From NCBI GenBank assembly GCA_958435885.1, contig CAUBHZ010000171.1:1-5039 (forward strand): DNA of 5,039 bases, written 5' to 3'. Below, piece after piece: positions 1 through 5,039 of the stretch; position 1 is the first letter of the stretch; each line of letters begins with the position of its first letter. The position numbers were made by a program, and so were the translations under genes. Below the pieces are notes generated by a model, which had not been told where the DNA came from, ran no database searches, and saw only the letters and a program-made list of their open reading frames with translations. The stretch comes from an uncultured Intestinimonas sp. Its GTDB lineage: Bacteria > Bacillota_A > Clostridia > Oscillospirales > Oscillospiraceae.

Positions 1-279
1 ATCATCGCCGACCAGCCCACCCGAGGGGTGGACGTGGGCGCCACGGAGTTCATCCGAAAAGAGCTGCTGCGGCTCCGGGACGAGGGCAAGTGCGTCTTCC
101 TGGTGTCCTCCGACCTCAATGAGCTGCTGGGCCTGGCCGACCGGCTCATCGTGCTGTGCGGCGGCAAGATCGCGGCCTACTTCCCGGACACCACCGCCAT
201 CACCGAGGACGACGTGGGTCAGTACATGCTGGGTCTGGACCGGCAGAGCGAGCAGGAGATCGCGGAGGTGACAAAATGA
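1..279 (+). CDS. ABC transporter ATP-binding protein, nucleoside/simple-sugar type (C-terminal end, partial)
   Basis: This is the last 92 residues of a cytoplasmic ABC ATPase; the start lies before the window. The fragment opens inside Walker B (IIADQPTRGVDVGA, residues 1-14), followed by the D-loop, the switch region VSSDLNE (35-41) and LADRLIVLCGGKIAAY (45-60). QPTRGxDVGA is typical of the second ATPase domain of the double-domain importers for nucleosides (B. subtilis NupO/YufO) and sugars (RbsA), which are about 500 residues long. Two catalytic positions are non-canonical. The residue after the Walker B Asp is Gln5 rather than Glu, and the switch His is replaced by Ser-Asp. From family knowledge this is normal for the second domain of such proteins, so I do not read it as decay. 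The gene overlaps the first permease by four bases (ATGA), which indicates translational coupling. Specificity for nucleosides is inferred from the downstream salvage genes. Confidence 0.93.
   Translation: MIADQPTRGVDVGATEFIRKELLRLRDEGKCVFLVSSDLNELLGLADRLIVLCGGKIAAYFPDTTAITEDDVGQYMLGLDRQSEQEIAEVTK
264..270 (+). promoter_or_regulatory. Ribosome binding site that fixes the first permease start
   Basis: GGAGGTG lies five bases before the ATG at 276 and inside the end of the ATPase gene. The open frame extends upstream to an ATG at 156, but that extension would encode an Arg/Gly/His-rich stretch that is just the ATPase gene read in another frame. The binding site and the ATGA overlap make 276 the start. 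Confidence 0.8.
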
Positions 280-1364
280 CACTGAAAAAAGCCAACCTCC
301 TGGTGGACAGCGTCAAGATGCTGCTGGTGATCGCGGTGGCACTGGTGCTGGTGACGGGGATCGTCTTTGCCGTCAGTTCGGAACCGTCCAACGCCCTCTA
401 TAACTTCTTTGTGGGGCCGTTCCTCTCCCTGCGCCGGGTGGGCAACATCATTGAGGGCGCCTGCCCCCTGGTCTTTACGGCCCTGGCCGTCATGATCATC
501 TTCCGGGCCGGCCAGTTCTCCATGATCTCCGAGGGCGCCTTCTTCATGGGCGCCGCCATCGCCATGGCGGTTTCCATCGCCGTGCCCATGTCCACCGGGA
601 TCCATGCCGTGGCGTGCCTCCTCTGTGCCGCCGCCGGCGGCGCAGTGGTGGCCTCCGTGCCCGCGTTCCTGAAGAAGCTGTGGAGCGTCAGCGAAGTGGT
701 GACCTCCATCATGCTCAACTACGTGGTCCAGTATTTTGCCATCTACCTGGTGACCTACCACTTCCGTGAGATGCAGTCCTCCTCTCTGGCCTCCCTGAAG
801 CTGGCCGAGACCAGCCTGCTGCCCGGCATCCTGCCCGGAACCAACGTGCACCTGGGCGTCATCATCGCCATCCTGATGTGCGTGTTCTGCTGGTTCCTGA
901 TCTACCGCTCCCGGTTTGGCTATCAGCTGCGCATCACCGGCTGCAACCCCTCCTTCGCCCACTATGTGGGCCTGAAGGAGACCGGCGTCATGGTGGGCGC
1001 CCAGGTCATCGCCGGCGCCATCGCCGGCATGGGCGGCAGCATCGAGCTGCTGGGCATGTACACCCGCTTCAAGTGGACTGAGACCCCCGGCTACGGCTGG
1101 ACCGGCATCGTGGTGGCCCTGCTGGCCAAGGACAACCCCCTGATGGTGCCTTTGGCAGCCGCCTTCATTGCCTACATCAACACCGGCGCCAACATCATGG
1201 CCATGAACAGCGACGTGAGCAGTGAGATGGCCCAGATCATCCAGGGCGTTATCATGCTGCTCATCGCCTCCGGTGCGCTGCTGCAGCGCTGGCGTCAGAA
1301 GCTCATCGACAAGGCCGCCGAGCAGGAGCAGGCCGCCGCTGCCGCTGAGCAGGTCAAGGCGTAA
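276..1364 (+). CDS. ABC transporter permease, nucleoside importer (NupP/YufP-like)
   Basis: A 362-residue integral membrane protein of the BPD_transp_2 family (branched-chain amino acid/sugar/nucleoside importer permeases), close in size to B. subtilis NupP/YufP. Hydrophobic segments are visible at about residues 14-34, 62-77, 85-104, 108-132, 146-161, 191-211, 238-257, 275-300 and 319-336. The cytoplasmic loop GCNPSFAHYVGL (222-233) and the following AGAIAGMGG (246-254) match the conserved loop and helix that couple these permeases to the ATPase. The C-terminal tail after residue 337 is charged and ends in an Ala/Glu/Gln-rich low-complexity stretch (347-362), probably cytoplasmic and not needed for the family fold. 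It would pair with the second permease to form the channel. The start at ATG 276 is supported by GGAGGTG five bases upstream. The nucleoside substrate is inferred from context; the family also contains sugar transporters. Confidence 0.92.
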   Translation: MTLKKANLLVDSVKMLLVIAVALVLVTGIVFAVSSEPSNALYNFFVGPFLSLRRVGNIIEGACPLVFTALAVMIIFRAGQFSMISEGAFFMGAAIAMAVSIAVPMSTGIHAVACLLCAAAGGAVVASVPAFLKKLWSVSEVVTSIMLNYVVQYFAIYLVTYHFREMQSSSLASLKLAETSLLPGILPGTNVHLGVIIAILMCVFCWFLIYRSRFGYQLRITGCNPSFAHYVGLKETGVMVGAQVIAGAIAGMGGSIELLGMYTRFKWTETPGYGWTGIVVALLAKDNPLMVPLAAAFIAYINTGANIMAMNSDVSSEMAQIIQGVIMLLIASGALLQRWRQKLIDKAAEQEQAAAAAEQVKA

Positions 1365-1376
1365 GGGGGTGCCGGT

Positions 1377-2303
1377 ATGTCTATCATTTTACAAAACATT
1401 TTCAGCACGGAATTCGTCTATATGTGGATCCGTGTGGTGACCCCCATCCTGCTGCCCGCCCTGGGCGGTGCCATCTGCAACCGGGCCGGCGTGGTCAATC
1501 TGGGCCTGGAGGGCATCATGCTCCTCTCCGCTCTGGCCGGCGTGCTGGGGAGCGCCTTCGGCGGCGGCCTGCTGGCCGGACTGGCGGCGGGGCTGGGCAC
1601 CGCCCTGCTGGTGAGCCTGGTGTTTGCCTACTTCCACCTGAACCTGAAGGCCGACGCCACCATCTGCGGCACCGCCATCAATACCTTCGCCTCCGGCTTC
1701 ACGGTGCTCCTCCTCTTCACCATCACCGGTGAGAAGGGCACCAGCGCCTCTCTGAAGAGCTTTTCCTTCCCCACGGTGAACATCCCCCTGGTGCAGGACA
1801 TCCCGGTCATCGGCAAGATCCTCTCCGGCCACAACCTCATGACCTATGTGGCCCTGCTGGCCGTGGTGGCGGTGTGGTTCCTCCTCTACAAGATGCCTCT
1901 GGGCCTGCGGATCCGCTCCGTGGGCGAGAACCCCAACGCCGCCTCCTCCGTGGGCGTCAACGTCCGGCGGACCCGCTACATCGCCATCCTCCTCTGCGGC
2001 GCCCTCACCGGCCTGGGCGGCATGTACATGTCCATGGGCTACCTGGGCATGTTCACCCGGGAGATGGTGGCCGGCCGCGGCTTCATCGCCCTGGCCGCCG
2101 CCGCCATGGGACAGTCCACCCCCATCGGTGTGTTCCTGTCCTCCATGCTGTTCGCCTTCTTTGACGGCATGTCCAACACCCTGCAGCTGCTGGCCCTGCC
2201 CTCCCAGTTCATCGACATGCTCCCCTACCTGGCCACCATCGGCGGCCTCACCGCCTACTCCATCCAGCGCGCCAGAAAGGCCAAGCGGCGTCTGGCGGCA
2301 TGA
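1377..2303 (+). CDS. ABC transporter permease, nucleoside importer (NupQ/YufQ-like)
   Basis: A 308-residue second membrane subunit of the same importer, also BPD_transp_2 family and close in size to B. subtilis NupQ/YufQ. The segment NRAGVVNLGLEGIML (35-49) is a hallmark of this permease type. GENPNAASSVGVNV (183-196) is the cytoplasmic coupling loop, followed by the helix around CGALTGLGGMYMSMGYLGMF (207-226) and AGRGFIALAAAAMG (232-245). Hydrophobic segments are seen at about 20-34, 45-60, 64-85, 98-116, 154-171, 200-218, 235-262 and 280-294. The tail (297-308) is rich in Lys and Arg, as expected for a cytoplasmic end. The ATG follows the first permease stop by 12 bases, with a G-rich binding site (AAGGGGGT, 1363-1370) six bases upstream. 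The first codons are AT-rich compared with the rest of the gene. Confidence 0.92.
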   Translation: MSIILQNIFSTEFVYMWIRVVTPILLPALGGAICNRAGVVNLGLEGIMLLSALAGVLGSAFGGGLLAGLAAGLGTALLVSLVFAYFHLNLKADATICGTAINTFASGFTVLLLFTITGEKGTSASLKSFSFPTVNIPLVQDIPVIGKILSGHNLMTYVALLAVVAVWFLLYKMPLGLRIRSVGENPNAASSVGVNVRRTRYIAILLCGALTGLGGMYMSMGYLGMFTREMVAGRGFIALAAAAMGQSTPIGVFLSSMLFAFFDGMSNTLQLLALPSQFIDMLPYLATIGGLTAYSIQRARKAKRRLAA

Positions 2304-2327
2304 CATCAGGAAACGAGGAATCAACAT

Positions 2328-3101
2328 ATGGATATGCTCAACAAGGACGAGATGACCCTGGGCAAGCGGCAGTACCACATCCATCTGGAGCCCGGCGACA
2401 TCGGGGAATATGTGCTCCTGCCCGGCGATCCCGCCCGCAGTGACCGGGTGGCGGCCTACCTGGACGACGCCCGCCTGGTGGCCCACAACCGGGAGCACCG
2501 CACCTTCACCGGCTATTACAAGGGGGTGAAGGTCTCGGTGACCTCCACCGGCATGGGCTGCCCCTCCACCGCCATCGCCGCCGAGGAGCTCATCAACATC
2601 GGCGCCAAGTACCTGGTGCGCATCGGCAGCACCGCCGCCGTCCAGCCCGAGCTGAAGATCGGCGACCTGGTGATCTCCACCGGCTCCATGAAGAACGAGG
2701 GCACCTCCCGGTTCTATGTGCCCGACTGCTTCCCGGCGGTGCCCGACTTCGACTTCACCCGGGTCCTCATCGACACCGCCCGGGAGATGCAGCCCCGCCT
2801 GGGCTGCGGCGTCTACTACGGCATCAACGCCAGTGATGACGCCTTCTACGGCGAGACGCCGGAGTGGATCCAGAAGCTCCACGATCTGGGCTGCCTGAAT
2901 GTGGAGATGGAGAGCTCCGCCCTCTACACCGTCTGTCACCGCAGAGGGGTGAAGGGGGCCATGATCTCGGCGGTGTCGGGCAACCTGGTCCGCTCCGACG
3001 TGATCTATGAGAAGGAGAACACCGGCCTGGCCCAGGGCTGGGAGGACGAGATCCAGGTGGTCCTGGAGGCCATCTGCCGGATCGACCGGAGCCGGCACTG
3101 A
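2328..3101 (+). CDS. Nucleoside phosphorylase, uridine phosphorylase (Udp)-like
   Basis: A 257-residue cytoplasmic enzyme of the PNP/UDP phosphorylase family (PF01048), which splits a nucleoside with phosphate into a base and ribose 1-phosphate. Visible motifs, compared with E. coli Udp from memory: YHIHL (16-20; His17 matches Udp His8); phosphate-binding PGDPARSDR (32-40); STGMGCPSTAIAAEEL (73-88); RIGSTAAVQPELKIGDLV (98-115; Arg98 and Ser101/Thr102 match the Arg91/Thr94 area); ASDDAFY (168-174); and ribose-binding EMESSALY (193-200; Glu193-Met194-Glu195 match Glu196-Met197-Glu198). It resembles Udp more than DeoD. However, the segment after Phe173-Tyr174 is roughly a dozen residues shorter than in E. 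coli Udp and lacks its Gln-x-Arg uracil contacts. The purine enzyme's catalytic Asp motif (VSDH) is also not present; VSGN (216-219) is found instead. The base preference is therefore open. GAGGA (2315-2319) lies eight bases before the ATG. An in-frame ATG at 2334 is a less well-spaced alternative. Confidence 0.9.
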   Translation: MDMLNKDEMTLGKRQYHIHLEPGDIGEYVLLPGDPARSDRVAAYLDDARLVAHNREHRTFTGYYKGVKVSVTSTGMGCPSTAIAAEELINIGAKYLVRIGSTAAVQPELKIGDLVISTGSMKNEGTSRFYVPDCFPAVPDFDFTRVLIDTAREMQPRLGCGVYYGINASDDAFYGETPEWIQKLHDLGCLNVEMESSALYTVCHRRGVKGAMISAVSGNLVRSDVIYEKENTGLAQGWEDEIQVVLEAICRIDRSRH

Positions 3102-3120
3102 GCCATTTCCAGCAGAAGAC

Positions 3121-3126
3121 AAGGAG
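3121..3126 (+). promoter_or_regulatory. Ribosome binding site of the nucleoside hydrolase, long spacer
   Basis: AAGGAG lies 11 bases before the ATG at 3138, in the widest gene gap of the operon (36 bases). The spacer (GCGTTTTGAAAC) is AT-rich compared with its surroundings. The spacing is a little longer than at the other genes here (5-9 bases). No hairpin or second promoter is visible in the gap. Confidence 0.6.
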
Positions 3127-3137
3127 CGTTTTGAAAC

Positions 3138-4085
3138 ATGAAGTATATTTTGATCGACGCCGACACCGGGATCGATGACTCCATCGCCATCCTGTTCGCC
3201 CTCAAGCGGAAGGATGTGCGGGTGGTGGGCATCACCACCGGCTTCGGCAACACCACCGCCAGCCAGGCGGCAGACAACAGCCTGCGGCTCATCCAGATGG
3301 CCGGCGTGGACTACGAGGTCCCCGTGGCGGTGGGCGCCACCGGTCCGCTGGTGGGGGAGTGGGAGGGGCCTGTCCCTCACATCCACGGCCACAACGGCAT
3401 CGGTGACGCCCAGATCCCCGCCTCTGACCAGAAGCCCCTGGAGGAGGAGGCCTGTGACTTCATCATCCGCATGGCCAGGGAGTACAAGGGCAGGCTGACC
3501 CTGGTGACCCTGGGCCGGATGACCAATCTGGCCCTGGCCCTCCAGAAGGAGCCGGCGCTGCCCCGGCTGGTGAAGAACGTGGTCTTCATGGGCGGCACCT
3601 ACCACGCCCCCGGCAATGTGACCCCGGTGGCGGAGGCCAACATCGCCGGCGACCCGGAGGCCGCCGACCAGGTGCTCCAGGCCGGCTTTGACATCACCAT
3701 GGTGGGTCTGGACGTGACCCAGAAGGTCCGCCTGACGGCGGAGCACATCGAGAAGCTGGACAAATACGCCGCGCCGGAGAACCGTCCCATCGTGGACTAT
3801 CTCAAGCAGGCCATGCCCCTCTATTTCCGCTTCAACCGCCAGCAGAACAACTGCCTGGACCACTGCCCGGTCCACGACCCTCTGGCCATGCTGACCGCAG
3901 TGGACCCCTCCCTGGTCACTGTGCGGCGGATGCCCGCCCGGGTGGAGTGCGGCGGTACCTTCTGCCGGGGCATGGTGGTCACCGACCTGCGGGAGTACCC
4001 CATGTATGCCCAGTACCTGAACATCTGCTTGGACGTGGACGGCCGGAAGGCCCTGGAAGAACTGCTCACCACCTTCATGGACTAA
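3138..4085 (+). CDS. Nucleoside hydrolase, inosine/uridine-preferring family
   Basis: A 315-residue cytoplasmic enzyme of the IU-nucleoside hydrolase family (PF01156), usual length about 310-320. It hydrolyses the N-glycosidic bond to give a free base and ribose. The calcium-binding DxDxxxDD motif is at the N-terminus (Asp7, Asp9, Asp13, Asp14). The other expected sites are present: GFGNTT (35-40), Thr129 in GRMTNLALAL (the calcium/ribose threonine), GNVTPVAEANI (159-169) with ribose-binding Asn160, Glu166 and Asn168, GLDVT (190-194), and His246-Asp247 in VHDPLAML, where the Asp completes the calcium site. Three family motifs deviate: HGHNG (83-87) instead of HGxDG or HGxSG, GRMTN instead of GPxTN, and AEANI instead of AEFNI. 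The core metal ligands are intact, so activity is expected, but the substrate cannot be set from sequence. Its free ribose product fits the ribokinase encoded 22 bases downstream. Pyrimidine-, purine- or ribosyl-nicotinamide-type substrates all remain possible. Confidence 0.93.
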   Translation: MKYILIDADTGIDDSIAILFALKRKDVRVVGITTGFGNTTASQAADNSLRLIQMAGVDYEVPVAVGATGPLVGEWEGPVPHIHGHNGIGDAQIPASDQKPLEEEACDFIIRMAREYKGRLTLVTLGRMTNLALALQKEPALPRLVKNVVFMGGTYHAPGNVTPVAEANIAGDPEAADQVLQAGFDITMVGLDVTQKVRLTAEHIEKLDKYAAPENRPIVDYLKQAMPLYFRFNRQQNNCLDHCPVHDPLAMLTAVDPSLVTVRRMPARVECGGTFCRGMVVTDLREYPMYAQYLNICLDVDGRKALEELLTTFMD

Positions 4086-4107
4086 AGGCGGAAAGGAGAG
4101 GTCAGAG

Positions 4108-4995
4108 ATGCGTGTACTGAACTTCGGATCGCTGAATATCGACTATGTCTACCAGGTGGACCACTTCGTCCAGCCGGGGGAGACCATGAGCTCCCTGTCC
4201 CTCCAGGTCAACTGCGGCGGAAAGGGCCTCAACCAGTCGGTGGCCCTCTCCCGGGCCGGGGTGGAGACCTGGCATGCCGGCTGTATCGGCCCTGAGGGAG
4301 AATTTCTGCGGGACAAGCTCACCGCCGCCGGGGTGGACACCACCTTTGTCCGCCAGGTGGAGGGGAGCACCGGCCACGCCATCATCCAGGTGGACCGGTC
4401 AGGCCAGAACAGCATCCTCCTCTACGACGGGGCCAACAGCCGTATCACTGAGGCCTTCGTGGACCGGGTGCTGGAGCACTTCTCTCCGGGGGACGTGGTG
4501 CTGCTCCAGAACGAGACCAGCTGTGTAGGCTACATCATGGACCGGGCGGCGGCGCTGGGTATGCGCATCGCCCTCAACGCCGCGCCGGCCAACGAGAAGC
4601 TGAACGGCCTTCCCTTGGAGAAGCTCAGCTGGCTGCTGGTCAACGAGGTGGAGGGGGCCTTCCTGGCCGGCACCGAGGACCCGGAGGAGATCGCCCGGGT
4701 ACTGACCGCCCGCTATCCCCACACCATGGTGGTCCTGACCCTGGGGGTCCAGGGCTCACTGGCCGCGATAGGGGAGGAGCGGGTCCGGATGCCCGCCCGG
4801 ACGGTGAAGGCGGTGGACACCACCGCCGCGGGCGACACCTTCACCGGCTACTTCCTCCGGGGCGTCCTGGATGGGCGGAGCCTGGAGGAGTCTCTGGGCC
4901 TGGCGGCCGCCGCCAGTGCCCTGGCCGTGACCCGGGAGGGGGCTGCCGACGCGGTGCCCGCCTACGACGAGGCCGAGGCCTTTTACCGCTCCTGA
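4108..4995 (+). CDS. rbsK: Ribokinase (PfkB carbohydrate kinase family)
   Basis: A 295-residue cytoplasmic PfkB-family kinase, slightly shorter than E. coli ribokinase (309). It would transfer phosphate from ATP to the 5-OH of ribose. Substrate-site motifs agree well with E. coli RbsK: GSLNID (7-12, with Asn10 and Asp12 at the ribose-binding Asn14 and Asp16), PGET (23-26), GGKGLNQ (37-43) and Glu136 in LQNET. The nucleotide and metal side shows NEVE (Asn179-x-x-Glu182), TLGVQGS (211-217), and signature 2 DTTAAGDTFTGYF (237-249), which contains the anion hole and catalytic base Asp243. VTREGAADAVP (274-284) matches the C-terminal segment that in E. coli carries the monovalent cation site. NAAP (157-160) replaces the usual NPAP. 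AAAGGAG (4092-4098) lies nine bases before the ATG. Other PfkB sugar or nucleoside kinases are possible, but the ribose contacts and the hydrolase neighbour favour ribokinase. Confidence 0.9.
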   Translation: MRVLNFGSLNIDYVYQVDHFVQPGETMSSLSLQVNCGGKGLNQSVALSRAGVETWHAGCIGPEGEFLRDKLTAAGVDTTFVRQVEGSTGHAIIQVDRSGQNSILLYDGANSRITEAFVDRVLEHFSPGDVVLLQNETSCVGYIMDRAAALGMRIALNAAPANEKLNGLPLEKLSWLLVNEVEGAFLAGTEDPEEIARVLTARYPHTMVVLTLGVQGSLAAIGEERVRMPARTVKAVDTTAAGDTFTGYFLRGVLDGRSLEESLGLAAAASALAVTREGAADAVPAYDEAEAFYRS

Positions 4996-5020
4996 GCGTG
5001 AGTGGATCATATGAGAACAG

Positions 5021-5035
5021 GGACGCGGCGCGTCC
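5021..5035 (+). terminator. Short perfect inverted repeat after the ribokinase; candidate start of a terminator hairpin
   Basis: GGACGC and GCGTCC form a 6-bp perfect stem with a GGC loop, 26 bases after the ribokinase stop. The position suits an operon end, but no T-run is visible before the window stops four bases later, so a terminator is only suggested. The 5' arm could also pair with bases beyond the window in a longer hairpin. An ATG at 5011 (reading MRTGTRRVR to the window end) has only a weak binding site (GAGTGG, 4999-5005 region) and overlaps the repeat, so I do not call it a gene. Confidence 0.25.
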
Positions 5036-5039
5036 GGGG

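Noticed and set aside
156..275. A 40-residue N-terminal extension of the first permease from an ATG at 156.
   Set aside because: The extension is Arg/Gly/His-rich, overlaps the ATPase gene, and has no good binding site. The ATG at 276 has GGAGGTG and an ATGA overlap.
219..962. A 247-codon - strand frame opposite the first permease.
   Set aside because: It is His/Gly/Asp-rich, matches no known family, and lies wholly antisense to a clear membrane protein gene.
2304..2327. Possible internal promoter or hairpin between the second permease and the phosphorylase.
   Set aside because: The 24 bases hold only a ribosome binding site. There is no -35/-10 pair and no inverted repeat.
1389..3875. An 828-codon open frame on the - strand running across the second permease, the phosphorylase and most of the hydrolase.
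   Set aside because: Its product is a Gly/His/Val/Gln/Glu-rich sequence with no recognisable fold. It is an artefact of GC-rich third positions in three well-supported + strand genes that keep the antisense frame free of stops.
4108..4995. Pseudouridine kinase or other nucleoside kinase as an alternative for the PfkB gene.
   Set aside because: The ribose-contact positions agree with ribokinase and there is no PsuG-type glycosidase in the window; the neighbouring hydrolase releases free ribose.

Overview
The window looks like a chromosomal operon from a GC-rich anaerobic Firmicute. The Oscillospiraceae group (Flavonifractor, Lawsonibacter or Oscillibacter-like) is my best guess. It rests on strong G/C bias at third codon positions, good purine-rich ribosome binding sites, tight gene packing, and the transporter type. 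The genus is inference only. All genes are on the + strand and there is no sign of mobile DNA, tRNA, rRNA or CRISPR.

Layout: positions 1-279 hold the C-terminal end of a two-domain ABC ATPase of the nucleoside/simple-sugar importer type. Two membrane permeases follow (276-1364 and 1377-2303), then a nucleoside phosphorylase resembling uridine phosphorylase (2328-3101), an inosine/uridine-preferring type nucleoside hydrolase (3138-4085) and a ribokinase of the PfkB family (4108-4995). The last 44 bases hold a short inverted repeat that may begin a terminator, and no convincing gene. The gene junctions are a 4-base overlap and then gaps of 12, 24, 36 and 22 bases, so one transcript is likely. 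Its promoter, and probably a lipoprotein substrate-binding protein (BMP family), would lie upstream of the window.

How the genes work together: the ATPase and two permeases would import nucleosides, as in the Bacillus subtilis NupNOPQ system. In the cytoplasm the nucleoside is split either by the phosphorylase (base + ribose 1-phosphate) or by the hydrolase (base + free ribose). The ribokinase then turns free ribose into ribose 5-phosphate for the pentose phosphate pathway. The operon therefore reads as a nucleoside uptake and ribose-harvesting unit. No phosphopentomutase is present in the window, so only the hydrolase-plus-kinase branch is complete here.

Nothing in the window is clearly a new system. 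The points most worth a second look are the coexistence of two nucleoside-cleaving chemistries, a phosphorylase lacking the segment that carries the uracil-recognition residues of E. coli Udp, and a hydrolase with altered family motifs.
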